Positions 1 through 8,426 of a DNA stretch of 64,000 nt are shown one piece after another. This DNA is from CAVQCJ01 sp963849365 (GTDB lineage: Bacteria; Actinomycetota; Actinomycetes; Prado026): positions 558,001-622,000 of the forward strand of contig CAWKHA010000004.1 in NCBI GenBank assembly GCA_963849365.1. Direction: 5' to 3'. Made by a program: the position numbers and the translations under genes. The notes below the pieces were generated by a model. The model saw only the letters and a program-made list of their open reading frames with translations. It had not been told where the DNA came from and did not search any database. Position 1 is the stretch's first letter. Each line of letters opens with the position of its first letter.

Positions 1-671
1 CTGATGACCTGGATGTCCGCGGACGAGGACGAGGACGACGAGGAGGACGAGCTTGCGGTGGACGACCCGCCGCCGGACCCCGACCCGTTGCCGGCGCCGC
101 TCGACCCCGAACCGCTCGTCTGCTGCCCCACCGTCACGTTGACCGCGGTGACCGTACCGGCGATGGGTGAGGTCAGCGTTGCGCCCGCCAGTGCCGCCTG
201 CGCATCTGCGACCTGCGCTCTCGCGACCGTGATCCCGGCCCGGTCCGCAGCCAGCTGGGCCGACGAGGCTCCGACCGTCTGGCCGGAGTCCAGGCGGGCC
301 CGGGCCGAGGCCAGCGCCGCCTTCGCCTGCGCCACCTGGCTGACCAGGGACGCCGAGGAGAGCCTCGCCAGCCGCTGCCCCTTCGCGACCTTCTGGCCTT
401 CTTCGACGTACACCCCGGTGACCTCGCCGGAGGCGCCGAAGCTCAGGTCCTCGGTGGCGGCGGGCTCGATCGTGCCGGACGCCGTCACCGACTGGCGGAC
501 GTTGCCGGTGGAGACCGTGACGGTCCGGTAGGTGACGGCGGCGGCGCTTGCGCCGGCCGAGGAGCGGGTTATGGCCCAGGCACCGGTCCCGGCGGCCGCC
601 AGCACGACCACCACGATCGGGACGACGACTTTCCACCACCGCCTGCGGCGCACCGAGGACTGCTCTGCCAC
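1..671 (-). CDS. Efflux-type periplasmic adaptor (HlyD/RND MFP family), C-terminus cut by window edge
   Basis: Membrane-fusion (adaptor) subunit of an export system, probably working with an ABC or RND-type permease that lies outside the window. The GTG start at 671 follows a GGAGG at 676-680. The first 13 residues are Arg/Trp-rich, then comes a Val/Ala-rich membrane anchor (about residues 14-32). A lipoyl-like half-motif follows (ASGEVTGVYVEEGQKVAKGQ, about residue 60). An Ala/Gln/Arg helical hairpin (about 85-150) and the second lipoyl half (LTSPIAGTVTAV) come next. After this is a Gly/Ser-rich run ending in about ten serines, and the reading frame stays open at base 1. This order is characteristic of MacA/HlyD-like adaptors. 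The substrate is unknown. The partner genes should lie to the left. Confidence 0.85.
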   Translation of the reverse strand, partial: MAEQSSVRRRRWWKVVVPIVVVVLAAAGTGAWAITRSSAGASAAAVTYRTVTVSTGNVRQSVTASGTIEPAATEDLSFGASGEVTGVYVEEGQKVAKGQRLARLSSASLVSQVAQAKAALASARARLDSGQTVGASSAQLAADRAGITVARAQVADAQAALAGATLTSPIAGTVTAVNVTVGQQTSGSGSSGAGNGSGSGGGSSTASSSSSSSSSSSADIQVI

Positions 672-1013
672 CGAACCTCCCGCCCGGGACGCCGTGGCGC
701 GCGACCGCGCGCACGGACTGGTGCGACGCCCACGGTGGAAGGGCTACCTGCGGACAGCCTCGGGCCGCCCTGAGAGTTCCGTGAGAATCCGCCCGCCGAC
801 GGCCCCCCGCCGACGGTGGGCCGCGGCTCCCCCCTCGCCCCCGGGGGGCCCCCTCCTCCGACTGGTGCGCGCGTCTTGTGCCTAAGCAGGCCTGGTTAGG
901 CCCAAGACGCGCGCACCAGTCGGAGGCGGGGGCCGCGGGCGGGGTCGGCGGGGGGCCGCGGGCGGGCGCCTCTCCTGGCTGGGGTCCGCGCCCCGCCGCC
1001 GGCCGTCCGGGAG
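672..1013. other. Intergenic region, 342 bp, with one large hairpin
   Basis: No coding gene is supported here. The right part carries the long inverted repeat at 855-926, downstream of the membrane protein gene that ends at 1014. The left part (about 672-780) must hold the promoter of the efflux adaptor. The remainder is extremely GC-rich with runs of C and G. Confidence 0.6.
855..926. repeat. Long hairpin repeat, family 1, copy 1
   Basis: Two 31-nt arms (855-885 and 896-926) are complementary at 30 of 31 positions around a 10-nt loop. The arms contain GTGCGCGCGTCTTG and CAAGACGCGCGCAC. A second copy with the same arm design lies at 15365-15436. It sits 3' of the minus-strand gene ending at 1014, so it can act as a terminator, but sequence conservation between copies suggests a repeat family and not just any terminator. 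Confidence 0.85.
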
Positions 1014-1673
1014 TCAGCCGGGAAGCGGCTGACCGGAAGAGACCACCCGCTGGCGCCGCCCGTGCACCCCGTACACGACGAAGCCCAGCCCGATCAGCAG
1101 CCCCAGCGCGGGGATCAGCGGGGCCCACAGGAACCAGATCGTGGACGTCACGGCCGCTGCCGCGACCAGGTACGCGCCGTTCGACTGTCCGACGGCGAGC
1201 AGGAGCAGCCCGACGAGCGCAGCGATCGCACCGCCGATGACCACCGGGCCCACCCATCGGCCCTCCGTCCAGCCGTCCTCCGAGGCGATGGTCCAGCCGA
1301 GCCCCACGTACAGGGACCACACCAGGACGGGAACGGACAGGACCGTGGCGACGAGGCGTCCACCCGGTTCCGGCCCCTGTTGACTCATGACGCCTTCCTT
1401 CCGACCCGCGGGCCTCTCGGCCCGCAGGTGCTGGTGGCGCCAGGAGAGGTCGGCGGGGATGCCGAGGAGCATGCGGGCGGCGATCGCCCGGGAGACCGGA
1501 CCCGGCCCGATCCCGGCTGCCCGCGCGGCAGCCAGCTGGTCGTGCAGGTCGGCGGCGATCTCGCCGCGCCGGGTCAGCGCAGTCGGGCGGTCCAGACCGC
1601 GGGTGTAAGTGCGGGTCCAGAGCTCGGTCAGCCGGGCGCCGAGCACGGGCGGCCGTGCTGCGGTGGTGCTCAC
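1014..1673 (-). CDS. Membrane protein paired with PadR regulator
   Basis: 219-aa protein. About 95 soluble N-terminal residues (Arg/Ala-rich, containing RRGEIAADLHDQLAAAR) are followed by about four hydrophobic segments between residues 105 and 210. The N-terminal part resembles the short helical 'permease prefix' regions encoded beside PadR regulators. Its ATG overlaps the PadR stop codon (ATGA, 1670-1673), so the two are co-transcribed and translationally coupled. It is probably the effector or partner of the PadR protein. No enzymatic motif is visible. An internal ATG at about residue 95 could give a pure membrane form, but the coupled start is preferred. Confidence 0.7.
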   Translation of the reverse strand: MSTTAARPPVLGARLTELWTRTYTRGLDRPTALTRRGEIAADLHDQLAAARAAGIGPGPVSRAIAARMLLGIPADLSWRHQHLRAERPAGRKEGVMSQQGPEPGGRLVATVLSVPVLVWSLYVGLGWTIASEDGWTEGRWVGPVVIGGAIAALVGLLLLAVGQSNGAYLVAAAAVTSTIWFLWAPLIPALGLLIGLGFVVYGVHGRRQRVVSSGQPLPG

Positions 1674-2059
1674 GCCGGGCTCGCCCCGGGCGAAGGGTGG
1701 CGGGCGGCCCGACCACCAGGGGCGGCCTCGGGGCCGCGGTCAGCGCGGACACGAGCCGCGGTGAGCGCCGCCGCGCCGGCACCGGTCACCCGGTAGAGCC
1801 GGCGGCGGGGGCGGCCCTCGGCCTCGGCCACCGCCGCGTCCTCCCACCGGGCCTCGAGCAGCCCGGCCTCGGCGAGCCGGCCGAGGGCCTTGTAGAGCGT
1901 GCCGTGGGCGGTCAGCCGCCTCGCGCCCGTTTCGTCGGCCAGCTGCGCCGCGACCGCGTACCCGTGGAAGTCGGGCCGGCCCGCCCGGCCGAGGGCCACC
2001 CCGGCGGCGAGCAGGTCGATCTCGATGGGAAGCAGCGAACCGGGTGCTCGACGGACCAT
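1670..2059 (-). CDS. PadR-family transcriptional regulator
   Basis: 129-aa winged-helix repressor. The start is taken at the ATG at 2059 (MVRRAPGSLLPIEIDLLAAG), because the open frame upstream runs into the operator-like palindrome. The PadR core is clear: a helix-turn-helix with HGYAVAAQLADETG, then LTAHGTLYKALGRLAEAGLL (recognition helix and start of wing) and RRRLYRVTGAGAAAL. The C-terminal dimer helix is short and ends in a disordered Ala/Pro/Gly tail. It probably controls itself and the downstream membrane gene through the palindrome at 2073-2086. Confidence 0.88.
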   Translation of the reverse strand: MVRRAPGSLLPIEIDLLAAGVALGRAGRPDFHGYAVAAQLADETGARRLTAHGTLYKALGRLAEAGLLEARWEDAAVAEAEGRPRRRLYRVTGAGAAALTAARVRADRGPEAAPGGRAARHPSPGASPA

Positions 2060-2072
2060 GGGGACAGTTATA

Positions 2073-2086
2073 GGAAGATATCTTCC
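2073..2086. promoter_or_regulatory. PadR operator candidate
   Basis: Perfect 14-bp palindrome GGAAGATATCTTCC, 13 bp upstream of the PadR ATG. The ATATC core is AT-rich against a very GC-rich background, which makes it stand out. PadR regulators commonly bind ATATC-type palindromes in their own promoters. Binding is inferred. Confidence 0.65.
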
Positions 2087-2160
2087 CCATGTCAAGGGTG
2101 CTCAGGGAATTCTCAGACAGCGCGCAGACGGCGGACAGCATGCCCACCTAGATTCATGGC

Positions 2161-2865
2161 ATGGCCGATCCCGGTGCAGTGCGCCTCCTCGTCGTCGACG
2201 ACGAGCCCGACATCGTCGAGCTGCTGTCAGCGAGCCTGCGCTTCGCCGGCTACGACGTCAGCTCCGCCGCCAACGGCAAGGAGGCGCTCGAGCTCGCCAA
2301 GACGTTCCGCCCCGACCTCGTCCTGCTCGACGTGATGATGCCCGGCATGGACGGCTTCTCGGTCCTGACCCGCCTGCGCGGCGAGGGCCACCGCGTCCCG
2401 GTGCTCTTCCTGACCGCACGTGACGCCACCGAGGACAAGGTCCGCGGCCTGACCACCGGCGCCGACGACTACGTGACCAAGCCGTTCTCGCTCAGCGAGG
2501 TGCTGGCCCGGATCGGCGCGATCCTGCGCCGGTCCAACGGGGGCGAGGTCGCCCCGAGCAGCCGGCTGACGTTCGCGGACATCGAGCTCGACGACGACAC
2601 GCACGAGGTGTGGAAGGCCGGCAAGCCGGTGCAGCTGTCCCCGACGGAGTTCAAGCTGCTGCGCTACTTCATGAGCAACCCGCGGCGGGTGCTGTCGAAG
2701 GCGCAGATCCTGGACCACGTGTGGAACTACGACTTCGCCGGCGAGGCGAACGTCGTCGAGGCGTACGTCTCGTACCTGCGCCGCAAGCTGGACACGACCG
2801 AGCCGCGGCTCCTGCACACGCTGCGCGGGGTCGGCTACGTGCTGCGGGTCCCGAGCGGTTCATGA
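2161..2865 (+). CDS. OmpR/PhoB-family response regulator
   Basis: 234-aa DNA-binding response regulator. Receiver domain: acidic pocket (VDDEPD near the N-terminus), phospho-acceptor Asp57 in LLDVMMPGMDG, and conserved Lys107 in VTKPF. A winged-helix output domain follows (about 130-232: LSPTEFKLLRYFM, RVLSKAQILDHVW, YLRRKLD, GVGYVLR). It resembles the PrrA/TcrA group of actinobacteria. There is no Shine-Dalgarno before the ATG, and a TAGATT hexamer sits 7 nt upstream of it (2149-2154), so a leaderless transcript is likely. The stop overlaps the kinase start (ATGA). Confidence 0.93.
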   Translation: MADPGAVRLLVVDDEPDIVELLSASLRFAGYDVSSAANGKEALELAKTFRPDLVLLDVMMPGMDGFSVLTRLRGEGHRVPVLFLTARDATEDKVRGLTTGADDYVTKPFSLSEVLARIGAILRRSNGGEVAPSSRLTFADIELDDDTHEVWKAGKPVQLSPTEFKLLRYFMSNPRRVLSKAQILDHVWNYDFAGEANVVEAYVSYLRRKLDTTEPRLLHTLRGVGYVLRVPSGS

Positions 2866-4406
2866 GCTCGACCCGCGCCGCGGGGATCGCCGCCCGTACG
2901 CCGCTGCGCATCAAGCTGGTCGCCGCGCTGATCGGCCTGCTGGTGCTCGGCCTGGCGGTGACCGGCTTCGCGGCCTGGACGTCGATGCGGTCGTACCTGG
3001 TCGGCCGGGTCGACGACAACCTGGTGGGCGCTGCGTCGGGTCTCCAGGTCCCGTTGCGGCTGCTCGACAACCTGTCGCAGCAGAACAGCTCGGACTGTCC
3101 GTCGAACACGAACGGACCCGGAGGCCCTTCGCCGTACGCCTTCGCACTGTCGAACAGCACCGGGTCGTGGTCGTGCTCGTCGACGGACGAGTCGGGCACG
3201 TCGGTGCCCGGGTACCCCACCCTGACGACCGCCCAGGTCCGCGCGCTCGGCGGGCACCCGTTCACGGTCAGCTCGCTGGACGGCGGCCCGCGCTGGCGCG
3301 TGGTCGCGACCGTCGCTCCCGAGAACACCGTCGTGCTCGTCGCGGTGTCCCTGAGCCCTGTCGACCGCACGCTGGGGCAGCTGATCCTCATCGAGCTCGT
3401 GGGCGGGCTCGTCGTCGTGCTGCTGCTGGGCGCCCTGGGCTACGCCCTGGTCCGGCGCAGCCTGCGGCCGCTCGTCGAGTTCGAGGAGGCCGCCGAGGAC
3501 ATCGCCGCCGGCGACCTGACCCGGCGCGTGCCCGAGCTCGACCCTTCGACCGAGGTCGGCCGGCTGTCGAAGGCGTTCAACACGATGCTCAGCCGGATCG
3601 AGACCGCCTTCCACGCGCGCGAGGAGTCCGAGGCCGCCGCGAAGGTGTCCGAGGAGCGGATGCGCCGTTTCGTCGCCGACGCCAGCCACGAGCTGCGCAC
3701 GCCGCTGACGTCCATCCGCGGCTTCGCCGAGCTGTACCGGCAGGGAGCCGTCCCGGCCCCGGCCGACATCGCCCGGATCCTGCGCCGCATCGAGGACCAG
3801 GCCACCCGGATGGGGCTGCTCGTCGAGGACCTGCTGATGCTCGCCAGGCTGGACCAGCAGCGCCCCCTGGACCTGCAGCACGTCGACCTGCTGACGATCG
3901 CGAGCGAGGCCGTGCAGGATGCCCGCGCCCTCGAGCCGGACCGCCCGGTGACGCTCGTCGTGGCCGACGACGCTCCGCCGCCGGTCGTGCTCGGCGACGA
4001 GACCCGGCTGCGGCAGGTGGTCGGCAACCTCATGAGCAACGCGCTGACGCACACGCCACCCGGGACGGCGATCACGGTCTCCGTACGGACCGACGGCGGG
4101 TTCGGCGAGCTGGACGTCACGGACCGCGGCCCCGGGATGTCGGCCGAGGACGCCGCGCACGTGTTCGAGCGCTTCTACCGGGCCGACTCGTCCCGCGCGC
4201 GCATCAGCGGCGGGACGGGACTCGGGCTGTCGATCGCGGCGGCGCTGGTCGCGGCGCACTCGGGCGCCCTGACCGTACGGACCGCCCCGGGCGAGGGCGC
4301 GACGTTCACCGTGCGGATCCCGTCCGTCGCCGCCGATGCCACCACCGATGCCGCCGCCGATGCCGCCGCCGACCTCGTCGCCACCCCCAAACCTACGGGC
4401 GAGTAA
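2862..4406 (+). CDS. Sensor histidine kinase (HAMP, HisKA, HATPase)
   Basis: 514-aa partner of the preceding regulator, overlapping it by 4 nt. Order: cytoplasmic Arg-rich start, TM1 (about 17-40), an extracytoplasmic sensor of about 120 residues rich in Ser/Asn with a cysteine pair, TM2 (about 166-190), HAMP, then HisKA with the phospho-acceptor His276 in DASHELRTPLTSIRGF. The ATPase domain follows (VGNLMSNALTHTPPG, DRGPGMS, GGTGLGLSIAAALV). The tail is a low-complexity Ala/Asp/Thr run from repeated gatgccgcc codons. The last residues (PTGE) are encoded by the left arm of a conserved hairpin. The signal sensed is unknown. Confidence 0.93.
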   Translation: MSSTRAAGIAARTPLRIKLVAALIGLLVLGLAVTGFAAWTSMRSYLVGRVDDNLVGAASGLQVPLRLLDNLSQQNSSDCPSNTNGPGGPSPYAFALSNSTGSWSCSSTDESGTSVPGYPTLTTAQVRALGGHPFTVSSLDGGPRWRVVATVAPENTVVLVAVSLSPVDRTLGQLILIELVGGLVVVLLLGALGYALVRRSLRPLVEFEEAAEDIAAGDLTRRVPELDPSTEVGRLSKAFNTMLSRIETAFHAREESEAAAKVSEERMRRFVADASHELRTPLTSIRGFAELYRQGAVPAPADIARILRRIEDQATRMGLLVEDLLMLARLDQQRPLDLQHVDLLTIASEAVQDARALEPDRPVTLVVADDAPPPVVLGDETRLRQVVGNLMSNALTHTPPGTAITVSVRTDGGFGELDVTDRGPGMSAEDAAHVFERFYRADSSRARISGGTGLGLSIAAALVAAHSGALTVRTAPGEGATFTVRIPSVAADATTDAAADAAADLVATPKPTGE

Positions 4407-4437
4407 GTCCGGATTCCGGCCTTACCTGCCCGTAGGT
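4391..4437. repeat. Hairpin repeat, family 2, copy 1 (kinase terminator)
   Basis: Arms 4391-4413 and 4415-4437 match at 20 of 23 positions (ACCTACGGGC... / ...GCCCGTAGGT). The kinase stop TAA (4404-4406) lies inside the left arm, so the element acts as, or was captured as, a terminator. A near-identical element is at 21488-21534. Both copies are followed by CTG. Confidence 0.8.
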
Positions 4438-4481
4438 CTGGCGAAACGCGGGCGAAACGACGGTGCGGCAGCGTCGGCACC

Positions 4482-5231
4482 ATGCGTAGCCCAACAGGAC
4501 CTGTCGCGCACGAGCTCGGTCCGGTCGCGCGCGCGCTCACCGGCGCCCCGACCGAGCACCTGGTACGGGTGCGGATCCCCGACCAGGTCGGCGGGCTCGC
4601 GGCGCTGGCCGGCCTGGTCGCGCGCGTCGGCGGGGACATCGTCAGCGTCGAGGTGATCGAGCACGATCCGCCCTGGGTCGTCGACGACCTCGTCGTCCTG
4701 CTCACGCCCGACGGACGCGCCGAGCTCGTCGCGGCAGCGGACGAGGCGGGGTTGGCGCTGGAGACCGTCCGCCCGTACGGCGGCCCGGCCGACCTGGGTC
4801 CCGACCTCGACCTCGTCGACACGCTCGTGACCAGCTCGGCACCGACTCTCGCCCTCGTCTGCGGGGTGGCCGCGTCCTCGTTCAAGGCTTCGTGGGCGGT
4901 GGTCCTGCAGTCCGGGCCGACCGGCGTGAGCACCGGTCAGGGCACCCCCGGTGCGCCGCGGGTGCGCTGGTCGTCGTCGCACTGGCTGCCGCTGACCGGT
5001 GCCGTCGTCGTGGACGGTGAGGCGGACTGGGTTCCGGCGTCGTGGGCAGCAGCCGGGACCGCCCTGGCCGCGGCGCCGGTCAGCGGACCCGGCCGGGCGC
5101 TGCTCGTCGGGCGGGCCGGCGGCCCGACGTTCCGGCCGGCCGAGGTGCACCGGCTCGGACAGCTGGCCGTCCTCGCGGGCGCACTCACCGGCTCCCCCGG
5201 ACCTCCCGCCGGCGAACCTGCGGTGGGGTAA
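4482..5231 (+). CDS. ACT-domain protein of unknown function
   Basis: 249-aa protein. Residues about 25-95 form an ACT-type fold (HLVRVRIPDQVGGLAALAGL, then VARVGGDIVSVEVIEHD and VVDDLVVLL), the small-molecule-binding module usually seen in amino-acid enzymes. The remaining about 150 residues are Gly/Ala-rich and resemble a degenerate GAF-like or sensory region, without a recognisable enzymatic motif. The ATG at 4482 has no strong Shine-Dalgarno. The gene lies 76 bp after the kinase, beyond its terminator-like repeat, and converges with kdpD. An allosteric or regulatory role is inferred. Confidence 0.7.
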   Translation: MRSPTGPVAHELGPVARALTGAPTEHLVRVRIPDQVGGLAALAGLVARVGGDIVSVEVIEHDPPWVVDDLVVLLTPDGRAELVAAADEAGLALETVRPYGGPADLGPDLDLVDTLVTSSAPTLALVCGVAASSFKASWAVVLQSGPTGVSTGQGTPGAPRVRWSSSHWLPLTGAVVVDGEADWVPASWAAAGTALAAAPVSGPGRALLVGRAGGPTFRPAEVHRLGQLAVLAGALTGSPGPPAGEPAVG

Positions 5232-5261
5232 GGCAGTAGTACTCGGCTACCCGACCGCAGG
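5217..5261. terminator. Bidirectional terminator overlapping two stop codons
   Basis: Stem CCTGCGGT (5217-5224) / ACCGCAGG (5254-5261) continues after one mismatched pair as GGGTA (5226-5230) / TACCC (5248-5252). The stop of the ACT gene (5229-5231) and the stop of kdpD (5247-5249) both lie within the hairpin, so one element ends both convergent units. Confidence 0.75.
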
Positions 5262-7787
5262 CCTCGGGACCAGCGGCGCGAACGGTGCGGTCGGGAGGGT
5301 GACCACCATCGTCAGCCCGCCGCCGGGGGTGTCCTCGGGCACGATCGAGCCGCCCATCGACTCGGCCAGCCCGCGCGACAGCGCCAGCCCCAGCCCGACG
5401 CCGGTGGAGTTGTCGGCATCGCCCAGCCGCTGGAACGGCGCGAACACCCGCTCGCGCTCTTCGACCGGGATCCCCGGACCCCGGTCCACCACGCGCAGCT
5501 CGAGCACGTCGCCGAGCGCGCTGGCGGTCAGCCGCGGCGGCTGCCCGTCCGGGGAGTGCCGCAGCGCGTTCGACACGAGGTTCGCCACGATCCGCTGCAC
5601 CAGCGCCGGGTCGGCCACCACCTCGGGCAGCTCGGGCGGCACGTCGACCTGGACGCGACGGGCCTCGTCACCGAGCTCGTCCAGCGCCAGCGCGACCACG
5701 TCGTCCAGGCCGAACTGCCGGGTCGCCACGTCGAGCGCGCCGGCCTGCAGCCGGGACAGATCCAACAGGTCGTCGACGAGCCGGGCGAGCCGGTCCAGCG
5801 ACGAGTCCGCGGTGTCGAGCAGCTCGGCGCGTTCGGCCGGGGACCACTCCACGTCCTGCCCGCGCAGGCTGGTCACGGCTGCTTTGGCCGAGGCCAGCGG
5901 CGTACGCAGGTCGTGGCCGACCGCAGCGAGCAGCGCGGTACGTAGCCGGTCGGCCGCGGCCAGGGGTGCCGCCGCCGCAGCGACCTCGGTCAGCCGCGTC
6001 TGCTCCAGCGCCACGGCTGCCTGGGCGGCGAAGGCCCCCAGCACCCGGCGGTCCTCGGCCGGCAGGGGTCGTCCGACCAGGACCAGCGTCAGGCGCTCGC
6101 CGGCCGGGACCTCCGTCTCGCCCTCGCCGGGACGGCTGCACGGGTGGGCACCCACCCAGGCGACCGGCTGCCAGGCCTCGGCTCCGCCGTCGGTGTCGGT
6201 CCGCTCCAGCAGCGTCACGGACTCCATCGCGAACGCCTCGCGGACCCGTTCCAGCAACGCGGTCAACGAGCCCTCGCCGCGCAGCACGCTTCCCGCCGTG
6301 GTGCTGAGGAGCTCGGACTCGGCGGCCGCCCGTGCGGCCTGCCTGGTCCGCCGGGCAGCGGAGTCGACGACCGCGCTGACCAGGATCGCCACCGCCACGA
6401 ACACCAGCAGCGCCAGGAGGTTGTTCCGCTCGTTGATGGTGAACGTGTGCACCGGCGGTACGAAGTAGTAGTTGAGCAGCAGCGAACCGACGACCGCCGC
6501 CGCCAGCGCCGGCCAGAAGCCCCCGACCAGCGCGACCAGCACGACGGCCAGCAGGAACACCAGCATGTCGCTGACGAGGTTGAGCCCGACCTGGCTCTGC
6601 ACCAGCACCAGCGTGAGCGCCGCCAGCAGAACCGCCGCCAGCGCGAAGCCCTCTGTGCGCCGCCGGGCGGTGAGGCCGCGCCCGATAGACGGCAGCCCGC
6701 GACCGGTCCCGGCCGCCGAGTGCGTGACGATGTGCACGTCGATGTCACCGGACTCACGGACCACCCGGGCGCCGATGCCAGGTCCGAACATCCGGCCGAA
6801 CCACGACCGCCGGCTCGCCCCCAGCACCAGCTGGGTCGCGTTCTCCGCGCGGGCGAACTCCAGCAGCGCCGCCGTCACGTCGTCCCCGACGACCTGGTGG
6901 TACGTCCCGCCGAGCGACTCGACCAGCCGTCGCTGCGCCGCCAGGGCGGCCGGGCTCGCTCCGGTCAGCCCGTCCGAGCGGGCCACGTGCACCGCCATCA
7001 GCTCGCCGCCGACGGCACGCGCGGCGATCCGAGCCCCTCGGCGCAGCAGCGTCTCGCCCTCCGCGCCGCCGGTGAGCGCGACGACGACACGCTCCCGGGT
7101 CTCCCAGGTCCCGGTGATCTCGTGCTCGTGCCGGTACTTCTGCAGGCCCTCCTCGACCTTGTCCGCCAGCCACAGCAGGGCCAGCTCGCGCAGCGCCGTC
7201 AGGTTGCCGACGCGGAAGTAGCGCGAGAGCGCGGCGTCGATGCGCTCCGGCGGGTACACGTTGCCGTGCGCCATCCGCCGGCGCAGCGCCTCCGGCGACA
7301 TGTCCACGACCTCGACCTGGTCGGCCGCACGCACCACCGAGTCCGGCACGGTCTCGCGCTGCGGCACCCCGGTGATCTTCTCGACCACGTCGTTCAGCGA
7401 CTCGAGGTGCTGGATGTTGACCGTGGAGATCACGTCGATGCCGGCGTCGAGCAGCCCCTGCACGTCCTGCCAGCGCTTCTCGTACTCGGAACCGGGCACG
7501 TTGGTGTGGGCGAGCTCGTCGACGAGCGCGACCTTGGGGTGCCGGGCCAGCACCGCGTCGGTGTCCATCTCGGTGAACGTCGCGCCGCGGTACTCGATCG
7601 TCTGCCGCGGGATGATCTCCAGCCCGTCGGTCATCGCCCGGGTGAGCGCCCGGCCGTGGTCCTCGACGAAGGCGACGACCACGTCCGTGCCGCGCTCGAG
7701 ACGGCGGTGGCCCTCGCCGAGCATGGCGTACGTCTTCCCCACCCCGGGGGCCGCCCCGAGGTAGATCCGCAGCCGTCCGCGTCCCAT
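5247..7787 (-). CDS. kdpD: KdpD osmosensitive K+ sensor histidine kinase
   Basis: 846-aa membrane kinase controlling kdp expression. N-terminal KdpD domain with Walker A (GAAPGVGKTYAML, about 11-23) and the DELAHTN motif. A universal-stress-like domain follows (about 235-360), then four membrane segments of the DUF4118 type (about 385-490: LLNYYFVPPVHTF between them) and a GAF-like part. HisKA has phospho-acceptor His625 in AVGHDLRTPLASAK, and the ATPase has NLVSNALRHSP and GVGLGLALSRGL. Length and order match full KdpD. The ATG at 7787 is 15 nt after the kdpC stop. The usual kdpE regulator does not follow; the next gene is convergent and unrelated. Confidence 0.96.
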   Translation of the reverse strand: MGRGRLRIYLGAAPGVGKTYAMLGEGHRRLERGTDVVVAFVEDHGRALTRAMTDGLEIIPRQTIEYRGATFTEMDTDAVLARHPKVALVDELAHTNVPGSEYEKRWQDVQGLLDAGIDVISTVNIQHLESLNDVVEKITGVPQRETVPDSVVRAADQVEVVDMSPEALRRRMAHGNVYPPERIDAALSRYFRVGNLTALRELALLWLADKVEEGLQKYRHEHEITGTWETRERVVVALTGGAEGETLLRRGARIAARAVGGELMAVHVARSDGLTGASPAALAAQRRLVESLGGTYHQVVGDDVTAALLEFARAENATQLVLGASRRSWFGRMFGPGIGARVVRESGDIDVHIVTHSAAGTGRGLPSIGRGLTARRRTEGFALAAVLLAALTLVLVQSQVGLNLVSDMLVFLLAVVLVALVGGFWPALAAAVVGSLLLNYYFVPPVHTFTINERNNLLALLVFVAVAILVSAVVDSAARRTRQAARAAAESELLSTTAGSVLRGEGSLTALLERVREAFAMESVTLLERTDTDGGAEAWQPVAWVGAHPCSRPGEGETEVPAGERLTLVLVGRPLPAEDRRVLGAFAAQAAVALEQTRLTEVAAAAAPLAAADRLRTALLAAVGHDLRTPLASAKAAVTSLRGQDVEWSPAERAELLDTADSSLDRLARLVDDLLDLSRLQAGALDVATRQFGLDDVVALALDELGDEARRVQVDVPPELPEVVADPALVQRIVANLVSNALRHSPDGQPPRLTASALGDVLELRVVDRGPGIPVEERERVFAPFQRLGDADNSTGVGLGLALSRGLAESMGGSIVPEDTPGGGLTMVVTLPTAPFAPLVPRPAVG

Positions 7788-7802
7788 GCCTGCAGTCTCC
7801 GC

Positions 7803-8426
7803 CTACCCGCCGAGCTGCTGCAGGGCGATGTTGAGCTCGAGCACGTTGACTGTCTGCTCACCCAGGAAGCCCAGGTCCCGTCCCTTCACGTGCGCGGCCA
7901 CCAGGTCGTGGACCTTCGTCGGGTCCAGGCCCCGCGCCTTGGCCACCCGGTCAACCTGCTCGTACGCGTACGCCGGGCTGATGTCACGGTCCAGGCCCGA
8001 CCCGGAGGCGGTCACCGCGTCCGGCGGGACGCTCGCCGGGGCCACGCCGTCCAGCAGCGCCGCCGCGGCGCGGCGGTCCTGGACAGCCTGGAGCAGGTCG
8101 GAGTTGTTCGGACCGAGGTTCGACGCGCTCGTGGACGTGGGGTCGTAGCCGCTAGCCCCGGCCGCGGACGGCCGTGGCTGGAACCACTGCGGGAGCGGGT
8201 TTCCCTTGTCGTCGGTGAAGTTCTGCCCGATCAGGCTCGACCCGACGACGTGGCCGCCGGCCGAGACCAGCGAGCCGTTCGCCTGGTTCTTCAGCAGCAG
8301 CTGCCCGACGGCCGTCACGGCCAGTGGGTACAGCACACCCAGCAGGACGGTCAGGACGAAGAGCACTCGCAGCGACGCCCAGTACTGGCGGACGACGGCG
8401 GAGAGGTTGGACGGCATGACAGTCAC
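7803..8426 (-). CDS. kdpC: KdpC, K+-transporting ATPase subunit C
   Basis: 207-aa single-span subunit that stabilises the KdpFABC complex and aids ATP binding. There is an N-terminal TM (about 15-40: LRVLFVLTVLLGVLYPLAVTA), then an extracytoplasmic domain with the family motifs LIGQNF, WFQPRPSAA, NLGPNN, PPDAVTASGSGLD and DISPAYA. The GTG at 8426 overlaps the kdpB stop (GTGA) and has AGGGA four bases upstream. An ATG at 8417 is an alternative. Confidence 0.96.
   Translation of the reverse strand: MTVMPSNLSAVVRQYWASLRVLFVLTVLLGVLYPLAVTAVGQLLLKNQANGSLVSAGGHVVGSSLIGQNFTDDKGNPLPQWFQPRPSAAGASGYDPTSTSASNLGPNNSDLLQAVQDRRAAAALLDGVAPASVPPDAVTASGSGLDRDISPAYAYEQVDRVAKARGLDPTKVHDLVAAHVKGRDLGFLGEQTVNVLELNIALQQLGG

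Noticed and set aside
4..531. 175-codon plus-strand frame at the left edge
   Set aside because: The minus strand encodes an efflux adaptor with clear lipoyl and helical-hairpin features; this frame is its complement.
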